Part shown: in pieces, positions 46,230 to 55,385 of the stretch
How the letters are laid out: every line of letters begins with the position of its first letter
Position numbering within the stretch: position 1 is the first letter of the stretch
Assembly (NCBI GenBank): GCA_002308995.1
Contig: DBWQ01000014.1
Span: 27,082 to 91,081 of the forward strand
Length of the DNA stretch: 64,000 nucleotides
Origin: Clostridiales bacterium UBA1234
Lineage (GTDB): Bacteria > Bacillota > Clostridia > TANB77 > UBA1234
Direction: 5' to 3'
Made by a program: the position numbers and the translations under genes
Notes under the pieces: model-generated
The model's database searches: none
What the model was told of the DNA's origin: nothing
The model's input: only the letters and a program-made list of their open reading frames with translations

Positions 46230-47654
46230 ATGATTCTATATAATTCCTTATCCAGAAAGAAAGAAGAATTTATTCCAAATGATAAAAAAGAAGTAAAAAT
46301 CTATACATGTGGACCAACGGTGTATCATTATGCTCATATTGGTAACTTAAGGACCTATATCTTTGAAGACGTTTTAGTAAAAGCATTAGAGTACTTAGGT
46401 TACCCTGTGAAAAGAGCGATGAATATTACGGATGTTGGTCACTTAGCAGGAGATACCGATACAGGGGAAGACAAAATGCTAAAAGGTGCAGAAAGAGAGC
46501 ACAAAACCGTCATGGAGATTGCTAAGTTTTATACCGAAGCATTCCAAAAAGATTTTGAAGCCCTTCATTTAAGATGGCCAGAAATTGTGGTACCTGCCAC
46601 ATCTTGTATTGATACTTACATAGAGATGATACGTACTCTATTAGAAAAAGGCTTTGCGTATCAATCACATGGCAATGTGTACTTTGATATCTCCAAATTA
46701 AAAGAGTATAACGTATTTAATAACCAATCTAAAGAAGAGATGGTAGTAGGTGCCAGAGAAGGGGTAGAAGACGATATGGGAAAACGAAATGCCCAAGACT
46801 TTGCCCTTTGGTTTACCAAGTCTAAATTTGAAAATCAAGCTTTAGTGTGGGATAGCCCATGGGGAGTAGGTTACCCTGGCTGGCATATTGAGTGCTCTGG
46901 AATCAACTTAAAATACCTTGGAGAATACTTAGATATTCATTGCGGAGGAGTAGATAATAAGTTTCCACATCATACCAACGAAATTGCACAATCCGAAAGC
47001 TATATAGGTCACAAATGGTGCAACTATTGGTTCCACGTAGCATATCTTAATTTAGCCGATGGCAAAATGAGTAAAAGTAAGGGTGAGTTTTTAACCGTCA
47101 CCACGTTAAAAGAAAAGGGGTATGAGCCAGAGATTTATAAACTATTTTGTTTGCAATCAAATTACCGCAAAGAACTATTATTTAGCTATGAAGGTATGGA
47201 TATGGCAAAACAAGCCTATCAAAAGATAGCATCCAAAGTAAGAAGCCTAAACGTAGAAAGCATCACTGTACATACGCCATCAGATACCATTCAAGAATTT
47301 CAGCAAAATTTTGCTGACGCACTGGCAAACGATTTAAACACACCAATGGCGGTTACTGTTTTATTTGATGTATTAAAAAGTAACTTAACAGACGACGAAA
47401 AGGCGTACTTAATTGCTGATTTTGATACCGTATTAGGTTTAGATTTAAAAGATAAAATAGGAAAACCAGAAGAAGCTACCGAGGATAATATCGATGCTGA
47501 ACTTAAAACTTATATTTTACAAAAAATAGAGGAGAGAGCAGAGGCAAAGAAAAACAAAGACTACGCTAAAGCAGATGAAATTCGAAATGAATTATTAGAA
47601 AAAGGAATTCAACTCGTAGATACCAAAGAAGGCGTTACCTATCAAAAGGTATAA
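46230..47654 (+). CDS. cysS: Cysteine--tRNA ligase
   Basis: A 474-residue class I synthetase. YAHIGN is the HIGH-type motif (about 32-37), KMSKS lies at 279-283, and the zinc ligands are in the CGPTV and HIECSG segments. Full length. It has a convergent terminator with the accessory gene downstream. Confidence 0.97.
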   Translation: MILYNSLSRKKEEFIPNDKKEVKIYTCGPTVYHYAHIGNLRTYIFEDVLVKALEYLGYPVKRAMNITDVGHLAGDTDTGEDKMLKGAEREHKTVMEIAKFYTEAFQKDFEALHLRWPEIVVPATSCIDTYIEMIRTLLEKGFAYQSHGNVYFDISKLKEYNVFNNQSKEEMVVGAREGVEDDMGKRNAQDFALWFTKSKFENQALVWDSPWGVGYPGWHIECSGINLKYLGEYLDIHCGGVDNKFPHHTNEIAQSESYIGHKWCNYWFHVAYLNLADGKMSKSKGEFLTVTTLKEKGYEPEIYKLFCLQSNYRKELLFSYEGMDMAKQAYQKIASKVRSLNVESITVHTPSDTIQEFQQNFADALANDLNTPMAVTVLFDVLKSNLTDDEKAYLIADFDTVLGLDLKDKIGKPEEATEDNIDAELKTYILQKIEERAEAKKNKDYAKADEIRNELLEKGIQLVDTKEGVTYQKV

Positions 47655-47722
47655 AAAAGCCGCCGTCAAACCGTCAGAAGACTTAATGAATCGTGTATCC
47701 ACACATTATTTTGATGATATGC

Positions 47723-47751
47723 AAACAGCCAGCAAAATGCTGGCTGTTTTG
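47723..47751. terminator. Bidirectional terminator between cysS and the accessory minus-strand genes
   Basis: AAACAGCCAGCA / TGCTGGCTGTTT with A and T runs on opposite sides. Confidence 0.9.
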
Positions 47752-48195
47752 TTATTCCTCGTCATCATCCGTATTGTTTTCTTCTTCCGTAATCGCATAG
47801 AGCTCCACGAGCGTTAACAGGTTATTAAGCATCTTAGGCTCTTCTTTGACATGTTCTTCAATCAAGCGAACAAGCTGCACTTTATCAAGATTTTGACCAT
47901 TTTCTTCAAGGCTTTCTGCAAAGCTTTTCAGCTTTTCGCACTTTTCAATATATTCCTGAAGTTTATGAAAAACCTCTTCGGAATGCGTGTTCTGATAGTA
48001 CATATACAGCGTTATTACCGCCGTTTGCATCATATTGACTATCTCTTCAATATGAGAAACTGCGCTATGGACCAAATCCCGTTTCTCCATTAGCAGAAAT
48101 CTCTTCTTGATAGTATCAAGGTATTCATCGCCTTCCTGAATAATCCTGGGGATGGTACGCCGCATTCTATCGGTCACATCAAAAATATCTTCCAT
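47752..48195 (-). CDS. Hypothetical helical protein (accessory class)
   Basis: A 147-residue, almost wholly helical protein with an acidic C-terminus (EEENNTDDDEE). No membrane helix. It uses CGG as an in-frame codon twice (48081-48079 and 48162-48160). GGAGCC precedes the start. It may be cotranscribed with the lipoprotein gene upstream, though a hairpin lies between them. No family recognised. Confidence 0.7.
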   Translation of the reverse strand: MEDIFDVTDRMRRTIPRIIQEGDEYLDTIKKRFLLMEKRDLVHSAVSHIEEIVNMMQTAVITLYMYYQNTHSEEVFHKLQEYIEKCEKLKSFAESLEENGQNLDKVQLVRLIEEHVKEEPKMLNNLLTLVELYAITEEENNTDDDEE

Positions 48196-48228
48196 GGCGG
48201 CTCCTTTCGTAAGTAGCTAAAAGGGGAA

Positions 48229-48250
48229 TTCCTCCCAAAAGGGAGGAAAA
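48229..48250 (-). terminator. Hairpin after the 48.5 kb lipoprotein gene
   Basis: TTCCTCCC / GGGAGGAA with four-base loop. The T-run on the minus strand is short, so partial readthrough into the next gene is possible. Confidence 0.6.
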
Positions 48251-48251
48251 C

Positions 48252-48587
48252 TCATTCAACTCTGTCAGTGTGAGTTACACTTATCATTTTACCATCCATC
48301 ATATTGATAAAGAATACAAGCTCATTCAAGTAAACAATATAGATGCCTGTTTCTAAATCTCCTTTGCTAGCAAGATCAATAGCGTAAGCTTCAAGGTTTT
48401 CCACATAATGAGCATCATGGGGAATGATACTTTGCGGTACCCCTGCCTCAATCTCCTGAACATAAATGTCTGGGAGGACCAGTGTGGTTCCCTCTTTCTC
48501 ATCCGGTTCTTTTTTCTTGTCAGGATTACAAGCGGTAAAGGAAACCAGCAGAAGGATTGCCAGTAACAGCGAAATGAGTTTTTTCAT
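48252..48587 (-). CDS. Small lipoprotein (accessory class)
   Basis: A 111-residue protein with a lipoprotein signal peptide: MKK, hydrophobic core and lipobox SFTAC (Cys 20), then a Lys/Glu/Asp-rich linker and a small globular domain. Its function is unknown. It has its own promoter. No CGG in frame. Confidence 0.78.
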   Translation of the reverse strand: MKKLISLLLAILLLVSFTACNPDKKKEPDEKEGTTLVLPDIYVQEIEAGVPQSIIPHDAHYVENLEAYAIDLASKGDLETGIYIVYLNELVFFINMMDGKMISVTHTDRVE

Positions 48588-48621
48588 AGTTTAACTCCTT
48601 TAAAAGTGATAAGGTAAAGAG

Positions 48622-48650
48622 ATTATATACTACTTTTCATAAATTGTAAA
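48622..48650 (-). promoter_or_regulatory. Promoter of the 48.5 kb lipoprotein gene
   Basis: Minus strand TTTACA (48650-48645), 17-base spacer, TATAAT (48627-48622). Confidence 0.8.
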
Positions 48651-48700
48651 CAATTAATTATAAGATTCATGCCATAAAGACTCCTCTTTTTGCGCAAAAC

Positions 48701-48738
48701 GGGGAAAGCCCCGTGCTAAAATAGCACGGGGCTTTCCA
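48701..48738 (-). terminator. Terminator of the 49 kb lipoprotein gene
   Basis: Very strong GGAAAGCCCCGTGCTA / TAGCACGGGGCTTTCC stem. Confidence 0.85.
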
Positions 48739-48744
48739 GACCCT

Positions 48745-49449
48745 TTAGCCAAGATACTCCTGGAGAGCTTCTTCCAGAACGTAGTCGGCGACGATGCCGA
48801 CACCGTTCGAGAGCTTCCAGTTGTGCTTACCTTCACCCTCATACCGGGGCATCTGGGCAAGGCCGTCCTCGCCTACGACGTAGACCGTTTTCAGGTCGAA
48901 GCCGTAGGGCTTGCCTTCAATCTCGAACACCTTGCGGGTGTTGAGGTCGTTGGCGAATACCTCAACGAGGTGATGGTCCGGACTCTCGTAGTCCGATACA
49001 ACCGCCTCATTGCCGAGAATGATCCGTACCCCGTCCTCATAGACAAGGGCTTCGCCCTCAACGAATTCCAAAGGATACTTGCAGTGAGAAATCTCCCACT
49101 GGAATTCGTAGTAGGTATCACCTTCGTATTTCCCCGTGGGAGTCGCCGGGCAGAGAACGGTAACACCGTCCTCACTTTCATACTCCGTGAGGATGAGCCT
49201 GGGCTTTTGCGCCTCGTACTGGACGAGGGCCCAGTGATTGGAGAAGATGGTTGCCTCGGCGGGAATGAACCCGCCAAAGACGTATTCTTCCTCCACAAGC
49301 GACCCGTCCTTCTGGACAGTTACGTTGAAGGTTTCCCCAACCTGGGGCGCAATCTCCAGATGTGCTTCGGTGGTTGCCGCCTTCCCGCAGGAGATGAAAG
49401 AGATAAGGGTAAGGGCGAGGGTAAGGGTCGCGATGAGAAGCTTTTTCAT
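48745..49449 (-). CDS. Secreted lipoprotein, GC-rich (accessory class)
   Basis: A 234-residue protein with signal peptide and lipobox ISFISC (Cys 21), then a mainly beta extracytoplasmic domain I do not recognise. GC content is visibly far above the neighbours and third positions are C/G-rich; CGG is used in frame (48846-48844). A long antisense ORF on the plus strand is a by-product of this composition. Monocistronic, strong promoter and terminator. It looks like recently acquired DNA. Confidence 0.82.
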   Translation of the reverse strand: MKKLLIATLTLALTLISFISCGKAATTEAHLEIAPQVGETFNVTVQKDGSLVEEEYVFGGFIPAEATIFSNHWALVQYEAQKPRLILTEYESEDGVTVLCPATPTGKYEGDTYYEFQWEISHCKYPLEFVEGEALVYEDGVRIILGNEAVVSDYESPDHHLVEVFANDLNTRKVFEIEGKPYGFDLKTVYVVGEDGLAQMPRYEGEGKHNWKLSNGVGIVADYVLEEALQEYLG

Positions 49450-49549
49450 TTGGCTTCTCCTTTCATAAAGACAGGCACATGAGGCCTGCGAATTTATCGC
49501 TTAATTACACGATAAGGGTATTTGCGAAGTGTAATTCACGACAATTATC

Positions 49550-49578
49550 ATTATACCATAATAGGGAAATATTGTCAA
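49550..49578 (-). promoter_or_regulatory. Promoter of the 49 kb lipoprotein gene
   Basis: Minus strand TTGACA (49578-49573), 17-base spacer, TATAAT (49555-49550). The transcript leader is about 95 bases and contains an inverted repeat AAGTGTAATTCACG-like segment. Confidence 0.85.
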
Positions 49579-49611
49579 TGCTTATGTTAACCATAAGAGT
49601 AAATCTTCCTC

Positions 49612-49640
49612 TTGCTATCCCTCTTCTAAAAGTGTATAAT
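49612..49640 (+). promoter_or_regulatory. Promoter of proS
   Basis: TTGCTA (49612-49617), 17-base spacer, TATAAT (49635-49640), divergent from the lipoprotein promoter. Confidence 0.7.
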
Positions 49641-49693
49641 GATAGCGAAGTTTTGGGAAAAACCCCATATTATATCAAAAAGGAGATAATTTC

Positions 49694-51124
49694 ATGAAAA
49701 ATAAGGCAATTACCAGTCGTGATGAAGATTTTGCAAAGTGGTATGATGATGTGATTAAAGCAGCACACCTTGCCACGTATTCTAGCGTGAAAGGATGCGT
49801 CATTATAGAGCCTAACGGCTATGCTATCTGGGAGAACATGCAAAAAGTATTAGATGGCATGTTTAAAGAAACCGGGCACCAAAATGTGAATATGCCGGTA
49901 TTTATTCCAGAAAGCCTTCTTAAGAAAGAGGCAGAGCATGTAGAGGGATTTGCCCCAGAAGTTGCTTGGGTAACCATGGGAGGATCTAAAGAGCTAGAGG
50001 AAAGACTTTGCTTTAGGCCTACTTCAGAGACTTTATTTAGCGAATATTATGCCAATACCGTCAAATCTTATCGTGATTTGCCAAAATTATATAATCAATG
50101 GGTAAATGTCGTAAGATGGGAGAAAGAAACAAGACCATTCTTACGTTCTAGAGAGTTTTTATGGCAAGAAGGGCACACCCTACATGAAACACCAGAAGAG
50201 GCAAAAGAAGAAACACTTCGTATGCTAATGATTTATAAAAAATTCTTTACGGATTATTTAGCCATTCCAGCAATTGTTGGCCAAAAAACCGAAAAAGAAA
50301 AGTTTGCAGGCGCTGAGTTTACCTATACGGTAGAAGCTTTAATGTATAATGGCGTATCGCTTCAAAGTGGTACCACACACTATTTTGGACAAAAGTTCAG
50401 TAAGCCATTTAATATTCAATTTAGTAACCGTGAAAATGTGCTAGAAAACCCATATCAAACTTCTTGGGGAGTTACTACACGTATGATAGGTGCTCTTATC
50501 ATGGTGCATAGTGATGATAACGGCTTAGTACTTCCACCAAAAATTGCACCAAGACAAGTGGTCATTGTGCCAATTAAAAATGAAGAAGCCGTACTTAATA
50601 AAGCAAATGAAATTTTGGCTAGCTTAAAACAAGCTGGTATTACAGCATTTATCGATACTTCTGATAAAAGCGCTGGCTTTAAATTTGCCGAACACGAAAC
50701 CAATGGTATTCCAGTAAGAATTGAAATTGGACCAAAAGATTTAGAAGCAGGAAAAGTAGTCATGGCACGTCGTGATACGAGCGAAAAGATGGATGTTACC
50801 TTAGATACCAATATGCCAAGCTATGTCAAAGACTTAATGGAGAAAATTCAAAATAACCTATTAGAAACAGCCACCAAGAGAAGAGATGAGTTAACCTTTA
50901 CCGCTAAAAACATGGATGATGTGAAGCATATCATGGAAACACAACCAGGCTTTGTCAAAGCAATGTGGTGTGGTGATACGGAGTGCGAACTTAAAATGAA
51001 AGAAATTCGTGGCACCAAATCAAGATGTATTCCATTTGATGAAGAACAAGAACACATTAGTGATACCTGCGTTTGCTGTGGAAAACCAGCAAAACATATG
51101 GTTATTTGGGGCATCCAATACTAA
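49694..51124 (+). CDS. proS: Proline--tRNA ligase, archaeal/eukaryal-type short form
   Basis: A 476-residue class II synthetase without the bacterial INS editing domain. It starts ITSRDEDFAKWYDDVIKAA and has CLRFPTSETLF-like RPTSETLFSEYY, WQEGHTLHET, a GVTTRMIGALIM motif 3 and a C-terminal zinc-binding-like segment (MWCGDTEC, CVCCGKPAKH) ending in Tyr, as in eukaryote-like ProRS. No CGG codon. Confidence 0.95.
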   Translation: MKNKAITSRDEDFAKWYDDVIKAAHLATYSSVKGCVIIEPNGYAIWENMQKVLDGMFKETGHQNVNMPVFIPESLLKKEAEHVEGFAPEVAWVTMGGSKELEERLCFRPTSETLFSEYYANTVKSYRDLPKLYNQWVNVVRWEKETRPFLRSREFLWQEGHTLHETPEEAKEETLRMLMIYKKFFTDYLAIPAIVGQKTEKEKFAGAEFTYTVEALMYNGVSLQSGTTHYFGQKFSKPFNIQFSNRENVLENPYQTSWGVTTRMIGALIMVHSDDNGLVLPPKIAPRQVVIVPIKNEEAVLNKANEILASLKQAGITAFIDTSDKSAGFKFAEHETNGIPVRIEIGPKDLEAGKVVMARRDTSEKMDVTLDTNMPSYVKDLMEKIQNNLLETATKRRDELTFTAKNMDDVKHIMETQPGFVKAMWCGDTECELKMKEIRGTKSRCIPFDEEQEHISDTCVCCGKPAKHMVIWGIQY

Positions 51125-51189
51125 ATTTTAAAACTAATTTTATTTATCATAAAAAAACGTGAGATGATTGACAAATCACTTAAGATGAC

Positions 51190-51430
51190 ATAAAATAAGC
51201 CATAGAAAAGCGATGAGAAAGAGGAGTAGTATGTTTCTTTTTTGATAGAGAGGGCTATACCCGGTGAAAATAGCCTCATAAAAGCCATACGAAGACACTT
51301 TGGAGCTGGTAGGTGATAAAGCTTACCCGGGTAAACACGTTACGTTTTTGAATTAAGAACCAAATTGGGTGGCACCACGGTGAGAGATTCGTCCCAAGGA
51401 TACAAATGAGTATCCTTGGGTTTTTGTTAT
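51190..51430 (+). promoter_or_regulatory. T-box riboswitch upstream of aspS, GAC (Asp) specifier
   Basis: Stem I elements AGGAGTAGTA and AGAGAGGG are visible. GAA-GAC-ACTTTGGAGC (51291-51306) places the specifier GAC at 51294-51296. The T-box sequence GGGTGGCACCACGG is at 51367-51380, and the terminator stem CCCAAGGATAC / GTATCCTTGGG with T-run at 51394-51427. Confidence 0.92.
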
Positions 51431-51463
51431 CCATCGTCCCATGAAGAATAGGAGGTTTTTAAA

Positions 51464-52750
51464 ATGAAAAGAACTTACATAAGTGATGTAAAAGTAGGAG
51501 AGGTAAACAAAGTACAAGGTTTTCTAGAAAATATTCGAGATAAGAAAACCATGGCATTTTTAGTAGTCAAGGATATTACCGGGAAACTACAACTTACCAT
51601 TGAAAAAGAAAAATGCCCTGAAATTGCTGAGGCAATCTCTGGCCTTCTACCACATTCCGTCATTACAGTAGAAGGACCAGTCGTTAGCAATGAATACGTG
51701 AAAATGGGTGGCATCGAAATGCTTCCAGAAAAGCTAACCGTAGAATCAAAAGCAGAAGCATTACCACTTGGCCCAGATGCCAATATTGATACAAGGTTAG
51801 ACTATCGTTGGATTGATCTAAGAACAGAGAAAAACACTTTAATGTTTCAAATGCAAACAGAACTTGTAAAAGCTTTTCGTGAGTTTTTATTAGAGAGAAA
51901 TTTTGTGGAAATCCACACGCCAAAGCTAATTGCAGCTGCCTCTGAAAGTGGAGCAGATGTGTTTGCCTTAGATTATTTTGATGGCAAAGCTTATCTTGCA
52001 CAAAGCCCTCAATTTTATAAACAAATGGCGATGGCTGCTGGCTTTGAAAGAATTTTTGAATCAGGACCTGTGTTTAGAGCAGAAAAATCTTACACCAATA
52101 AACATGCAACCGAGTTTACTGGTTTTGACTTAGAGTTTAGCTATATCGAATCGTATGAAGATGTGATGAAACTAGAAGAAGAGATGCTTACCTATGCTCT
52201 TCAAAAAGTACACGATAAATATGGTGAAAAAGTAAAAGAGTTATTTGGCAAAGAAATCATTGTGCCAACGCTTCCATTCCCACGTATTACCTTAAAAGAC
52301 TTATATGCCAAACTAAAAGAGAAATATGGCTTTACCGTTCCAGAATCTGAAATGAATGATTTAACGACAGAAGCAGAAAGAATGTGTAAAGAATTTGCCA
52401 AAGAAGAGTATGGTCACGAGTTTTTATTTGTCACAGATTTTCCAAAGGATAAGAGAGCTTTTTATCATATGAGAAAAGATGACGTACCACAAGGCTACGA
52501 CTTAATTTGGGGTGGTGTAGAAATTACGACTGGTGCACAAAGGGAACATCGCTACGATGTCTTAAAAGCACAAGCCGATGAAAAAGGATTAGGAGAAGAT
52601 GTAAAGTTCTATCTAGAGTTCTTTAAATACGGTTGCCCGCCACATGGTGGATTTGGGGTAGGTGTGGATAGACTTACCATGATTTTAACCGACTACACCA
52701 TTAAAGAAGTAGAATTTCTATTTAGAGGACCAAATCGTCTAACACCTTAA
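51464..52750 (+). CDS. aspS: Aspartate--tRNA ligase, archaeal (probably non-discriminating) type
   Basis: A 428-residue class II synthetase. An N-terminal OB anticodon-binding domain precedes DTRLDYRWIDLRT (motif 1 area), KLIAAASESGADVF, RAEKSYTNKHATEFTGFD (motif 2) and GFGVGVDRLTMIL (motif 3). Short archaeal AspRS lacks the bacterial GAD insertion and often charges both tRNA-Asp and tRNA-Asn, with GatCAB completing Asn-tRNA. It could be mistaken for AsnRS, but the SESGADVF block favours AspRS. The GAC specifier in its leader agrees. Confidence 0.88.
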   Translation: MKRTYISDVKVGEVNKVQGFLENIRDKKTMAFLVVKDITGKLQLTIEKEKCPEIAEAISGLLPHSVITVEGPVVSNEYVKMGGIEMLPEKLTVESKAEALPLGPDANIDTRLDYRWIDLRTEKNTLMFQMQTELVKAFREFLLERNFVEIHTPKLIAAASESGADVFALDYFDGKAYLAQSPQFYKQMAMAAGFERIFESGPVFRAEKSYTNKHATEFTGFDLEFSYIESYEDVMKLEEEMLTYALQKVHDKYGEKVKELFGKEIIVPTLPFPRITLKDLYAKLKEKYGFTVPESEMNDLTTEAERMCKEFAKEEYGHEFLFVTDFPKDKRAFYHMRKDDVPQGYDLIWGGVEITTGAQREHRYDVLKAQADEKGLGEDVKFYLEFFKYGCPPHGGFGVGVDRLTMILTDYTIKEVEFLFRGPNRLTP

Positions 52751-52755
52751 TTTTA

Positions 52756-53036
52756 AAGTGACATCTTGGTTTCTATTCAGTCAACACTTTACCAGTAAAG
52801 AGCGATATATCAATATATCTTTTTGAAACCTTGGGTGGTTTTGGAAAAAATTAGCCCCTCTTGCCGTATAAGTACACACCAATCTTAAATAAAGAGTATC
52901 TCGATAATTGGGTGGACTTAGGCATAGAGGGGCTTAATTTGTCCAAAAGCGGGGAGGATGGGGTTTCAAAAAGATATTTGATATCAGCGCTCCCTACTAT
53001 TCTTTTGGTTGACTGGATAGAATCCAAGATGTCACT
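52756..53036. repeat. Long imperfect palindrome, family B
   Basis: About 281 bases. Outer arm 52756-52784 (AGTGACATCTTGG...) pairs with 53008-53036 (...CCAAGATGTCACT); inner arms around 52824-52860 pair with 52930-52980 (TTTTTGAAACC / GGTTTCAAAAA and TAGCCCCTCT / AGAGGGGCTTA). The only ORF across it (52861-53160) is a by-product. It fills most of the gap between aspS and the first PIN-like gene. Confidence 0.78.
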
Positions 53037-53143
53037 ATCCATAAATTTACATTTACTTTTTGGAGTAGATTTGATAAAATCCCTTTTAAAAGCATATCCC
53101 TTATCTTTAACTGCCTTATACTATGGGCACACATGGAGGTATC

Positions 53144-55240
53144 ATGGAAAACAAACCTAAGCGTCATTCCATCCTAGATGAGGAAATCATTTTCCCGGAT
53201 TCTTATGAACCCAAACCCATTGTGGATAGCATCGTCTTAGATGCTTCCATCATCACATCTAGCGCCTTAAAAGATCTTATCACTCAGCTTGCACAAAAAG
53301 GTCTAAAAATGATTATTACCTCGCAAACGCTAAAAGATTTTCGCGATGGCTTAAAGGATTCAGAGCATCCGGAAGTTGCCAAGAATATTCAAACACTTCT
53401 TAGCAAAGTGGTAGAATTTGATAGCCTTGTCGAGGTAAAACCCATTCCCGATCTTTACGAAACAGCCACGGATAACATTATTTCGTATTGCATTCAACAC
53501 AGAAATTGTGGGATTGTCTCTTCTAATGAGATGATGATTTTGGAAGCCAAACTGTACGAGATTGCATGCTGTTTTGTGCAGACCAATCTCACATTTGTGA
53601 ACCTTCCATTTGCAAGTCCGAGCAAGAAGCTCGCAAAAGAAACCACCGCAAGCAAAGAAAAACAAGCCAAAGCTGAGACCGCACCAAAAGCTAGCCCCAA
53701 AAAGGCGGATAACGTCTTGAAGACAAGTAATCAGCTTCCTTTTATCACGCTGGAAGGCGATAAAGCCTTTATAGACGTTTCCAAGTTTTCTGTCACCGAT
53801 AGAAAATATCTATTTCGGCAAAACTTTAGCGAGCAAGTGGATTTGACTCATGACATCAAAGTCCCTCTCGTCGATTATGATGAAATCATTCATTTGCATC
53901 GTAAAGATAATAATATTTGCTTTGTGCATTTTCGGTTCCACCTGCATCACAAAAAAGAGTATAATGCGTATTACATAGAATCTAAAAAGTATTCTATGGA
54001 TACGGATTTTACTCAAGAGGACTCCATTCCCGCACCAGTTCGTCCTGTTTTGGCTGAGTATCAAAGTGATATGAATGCGGTGCTTAACCATACTAGTTAT
54101 GCAACTCATGTATGCATGGGGAAACACTGCGTGACGCCAACAGAATCAGAAAACTATCGTTTATACGTTTTTAGTGAAAACGACGAGGCATATCCGCTGG
54201 GCCAAAAAGTTGAGCTTTCTGTCGGAGATAAACTGCTTCGCCTGCGACTTGCTGAAGAGGGAACCATCAAGCTCTTTTATGGTAAAATCACAGAGGTGTC
54301 AGGAAGAATCATTCAAGTGGAATCGCTGGTTCAATACGATCGGATTTCTTTTGATGATGCTTACCATAGTATTGTCTTAGATGATACTACCGCTGACAAA
54401 TACTTAAAGCGAGCATTAAAAACGTTTGCACCACCTCTGGAAGAATGGATTACCATTCCGGGATGTTTCATGCGAAATGGCAATTTGTACACCAAAATTG
54501 GTCTTTTCGAGGACAACACGGAGTATGATTGCTTAAACCTGAATGGCGATTTGGTAGATACCGGCGAAGAGGCCAAAGTGGATCTTTGCTCCATTGTCAT
54601 CCATGTCATGAAACAAGAGGGCAATATCTGGAGAATTCTGCCTTACGGTGTCAAAGCCATTCGCGACATCCAAAATGGCTTCCTGTACAAGGAATTTGAC
54701 ATTGACTTAAGCGCAGATAAAATCAACAACCTTTCTTTCTACGCTAAAATTATTGCTTCCTTAAGAGCAGCATTAAAGAAAGCAGAAGAAATCCAGAAGG
54801 AAACGTCTCAAGCAATTGAGCAACCTATCACAATGCCTACGGTCATTGTTTCGCCCGAAACAGCTTCTGAGGGCGAAATCGCCTCTATGCCGTCAACGGT
54901 TTATTCCGTCAAAGAAAGGGCTTTGTACGCCAACTTGGGAGCTTCCTCTCATACGGCAACAGTCCTTTTAGGTGATGAAACTGCAAGTGACCCTGCCTCC
55001 TCAGGAAGACGTGTAAAGCTAGCAGTTGGTGACCACCTTAGAGTGCTGGTTTCAGTAGGTGGCAATTATACGCTTAGCGAATATACCATCACGAAAATTG
55101 CCGAAACCAATAATGCTATCAAACAGCAAATTGCAACTGGATGGGTGAATGAAGAAACCTTCCAGCATACCGAGAATGCTGAAATTGACAGCTTTTTAAC
55201 CACGTATCTTAGCTTGCTAGAAGCGAAGGGGTCGAGATAA
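53144..55240 (+). CDS. PIN-like domain protein, paralogue 1 (accessory class)
   Basis: A 698-residue protein. Residues about 25-150 look like a PIN-type nuclease fold (IVLDASIITSSALKDLI, a second strand IIITSQTL-like, SSNEMMILEAKLYEI). A Lys/Ala-rich linker (about 165-190) leads to a long beta-rich region and a C-terminal module that contains VGDHLRVLVSVGGNYTL. The same architecture recurs in the next gene. CGG occurs in frame three times (53816, 53933, 54341), all requiring zero-frame reading. ATG 53144 follows TGGAGG. Nuclease activity is inference. Confidence 0.72.
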   Translation: MENKPKRHSILDEEIIFPDSYEPKPIVDSIVLDASIITSSALKDLITQLAQKGLKMIITSQTLKDFRDGLKDSEHPEVAKNIQTLLSKVVEFDSLVEVKPIPDLYETATDNIISYCIQHRNCGIVSSNEMMILEAKLYEIACCFVQTNLTFVNLPFASPSKKLAKETTASKEKQAKAETAPKASPKKADNVLKTSNQLPFITLEGDKAFIDVSKFSVTDRKYLFRQNFSEQVDLTHDIKVPLVDYDEIIHLHRKDNNICFVHFRFHLHHKKEYNAYYIESKKYSMDTDFTQEDSIPAPVRPVLAEYQSDMNAVLNHTSYATHVCMGKHCVTPTESENYRLYVFSENDEAYPLGQKVELSVGDKLLRLRLAEEGTIKLFYGKITEVSGRIIQVESLVQYDRISFDDAYHSIVLDDTTADKYLKRALKTFAPPLEEWITIPGCFMRNGNLYTKIGLFEDNTEYDCLNLNGDLVDTGEEAKVDLCSIVIHVMKQEGNIWRILPYGVKAIRDIQNGFLYKEFDIDLSADKINNLSFYAKIIASLRAALKKAEEIQKETSQAIEQPITMPTVIVSPETASEGEIASMPSTVYSVKERALYANLGASSHTATVLLGDETASDPASSGRRVKLAVGDHLRVLVSVGGNYTLSEYTITKIAETNNAIKQQIATGWVNEETFQHTENAEIDSFLTTYLSLLEAKGSR

Positions 55241-55262
55241 TTTTATCTTGACCCCTTTTTTT
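55227..55262 (+). terminator. Terminator between the PIN-like paralogues
   Basis: AAGGGGTCGAGATAA / TTATCTTGACCCCTT hairpin followed by TTTTTT. Confidence 0.9.
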
Positions 55263-55292
55263 CTTCAATCCGCTAGCGCCATGGCGTTTTGG

Positions 55293-55321
55293 TTGACAAA
55301 ACATGGTGATTTTGATAAAAT
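55293..55321 (+). promoter_or_regulatory. Promoter of PIN-like paralogue 2
   Basis: TTGACA (55293-55298), 17-base spacer, TAAAAT (55316-55321). Confidence 0.82.
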
Positions 55322-55385
55322 AGCGACATCTTCATCCATTATCAAAGAAAGTCCACAATCAAAGACTTTTAAGGAGGTAACAATC

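Noticed and set aside
48823..49482. 219-residue ORF antisense to the 49 kb lipoprotein gene
   Set aside because: The minus-strand ORF has signal peptide, lipobox, ribosome-binding site, promoter and terminator; the antisense frame is open because of GC-rich third positions.
52861..53160. 99-residue plus-strand ORF
   Set aside because: It lies over the arms of a long palindrome, has no ribosome-binding site and overlaps the real start of the PIN-like gene.
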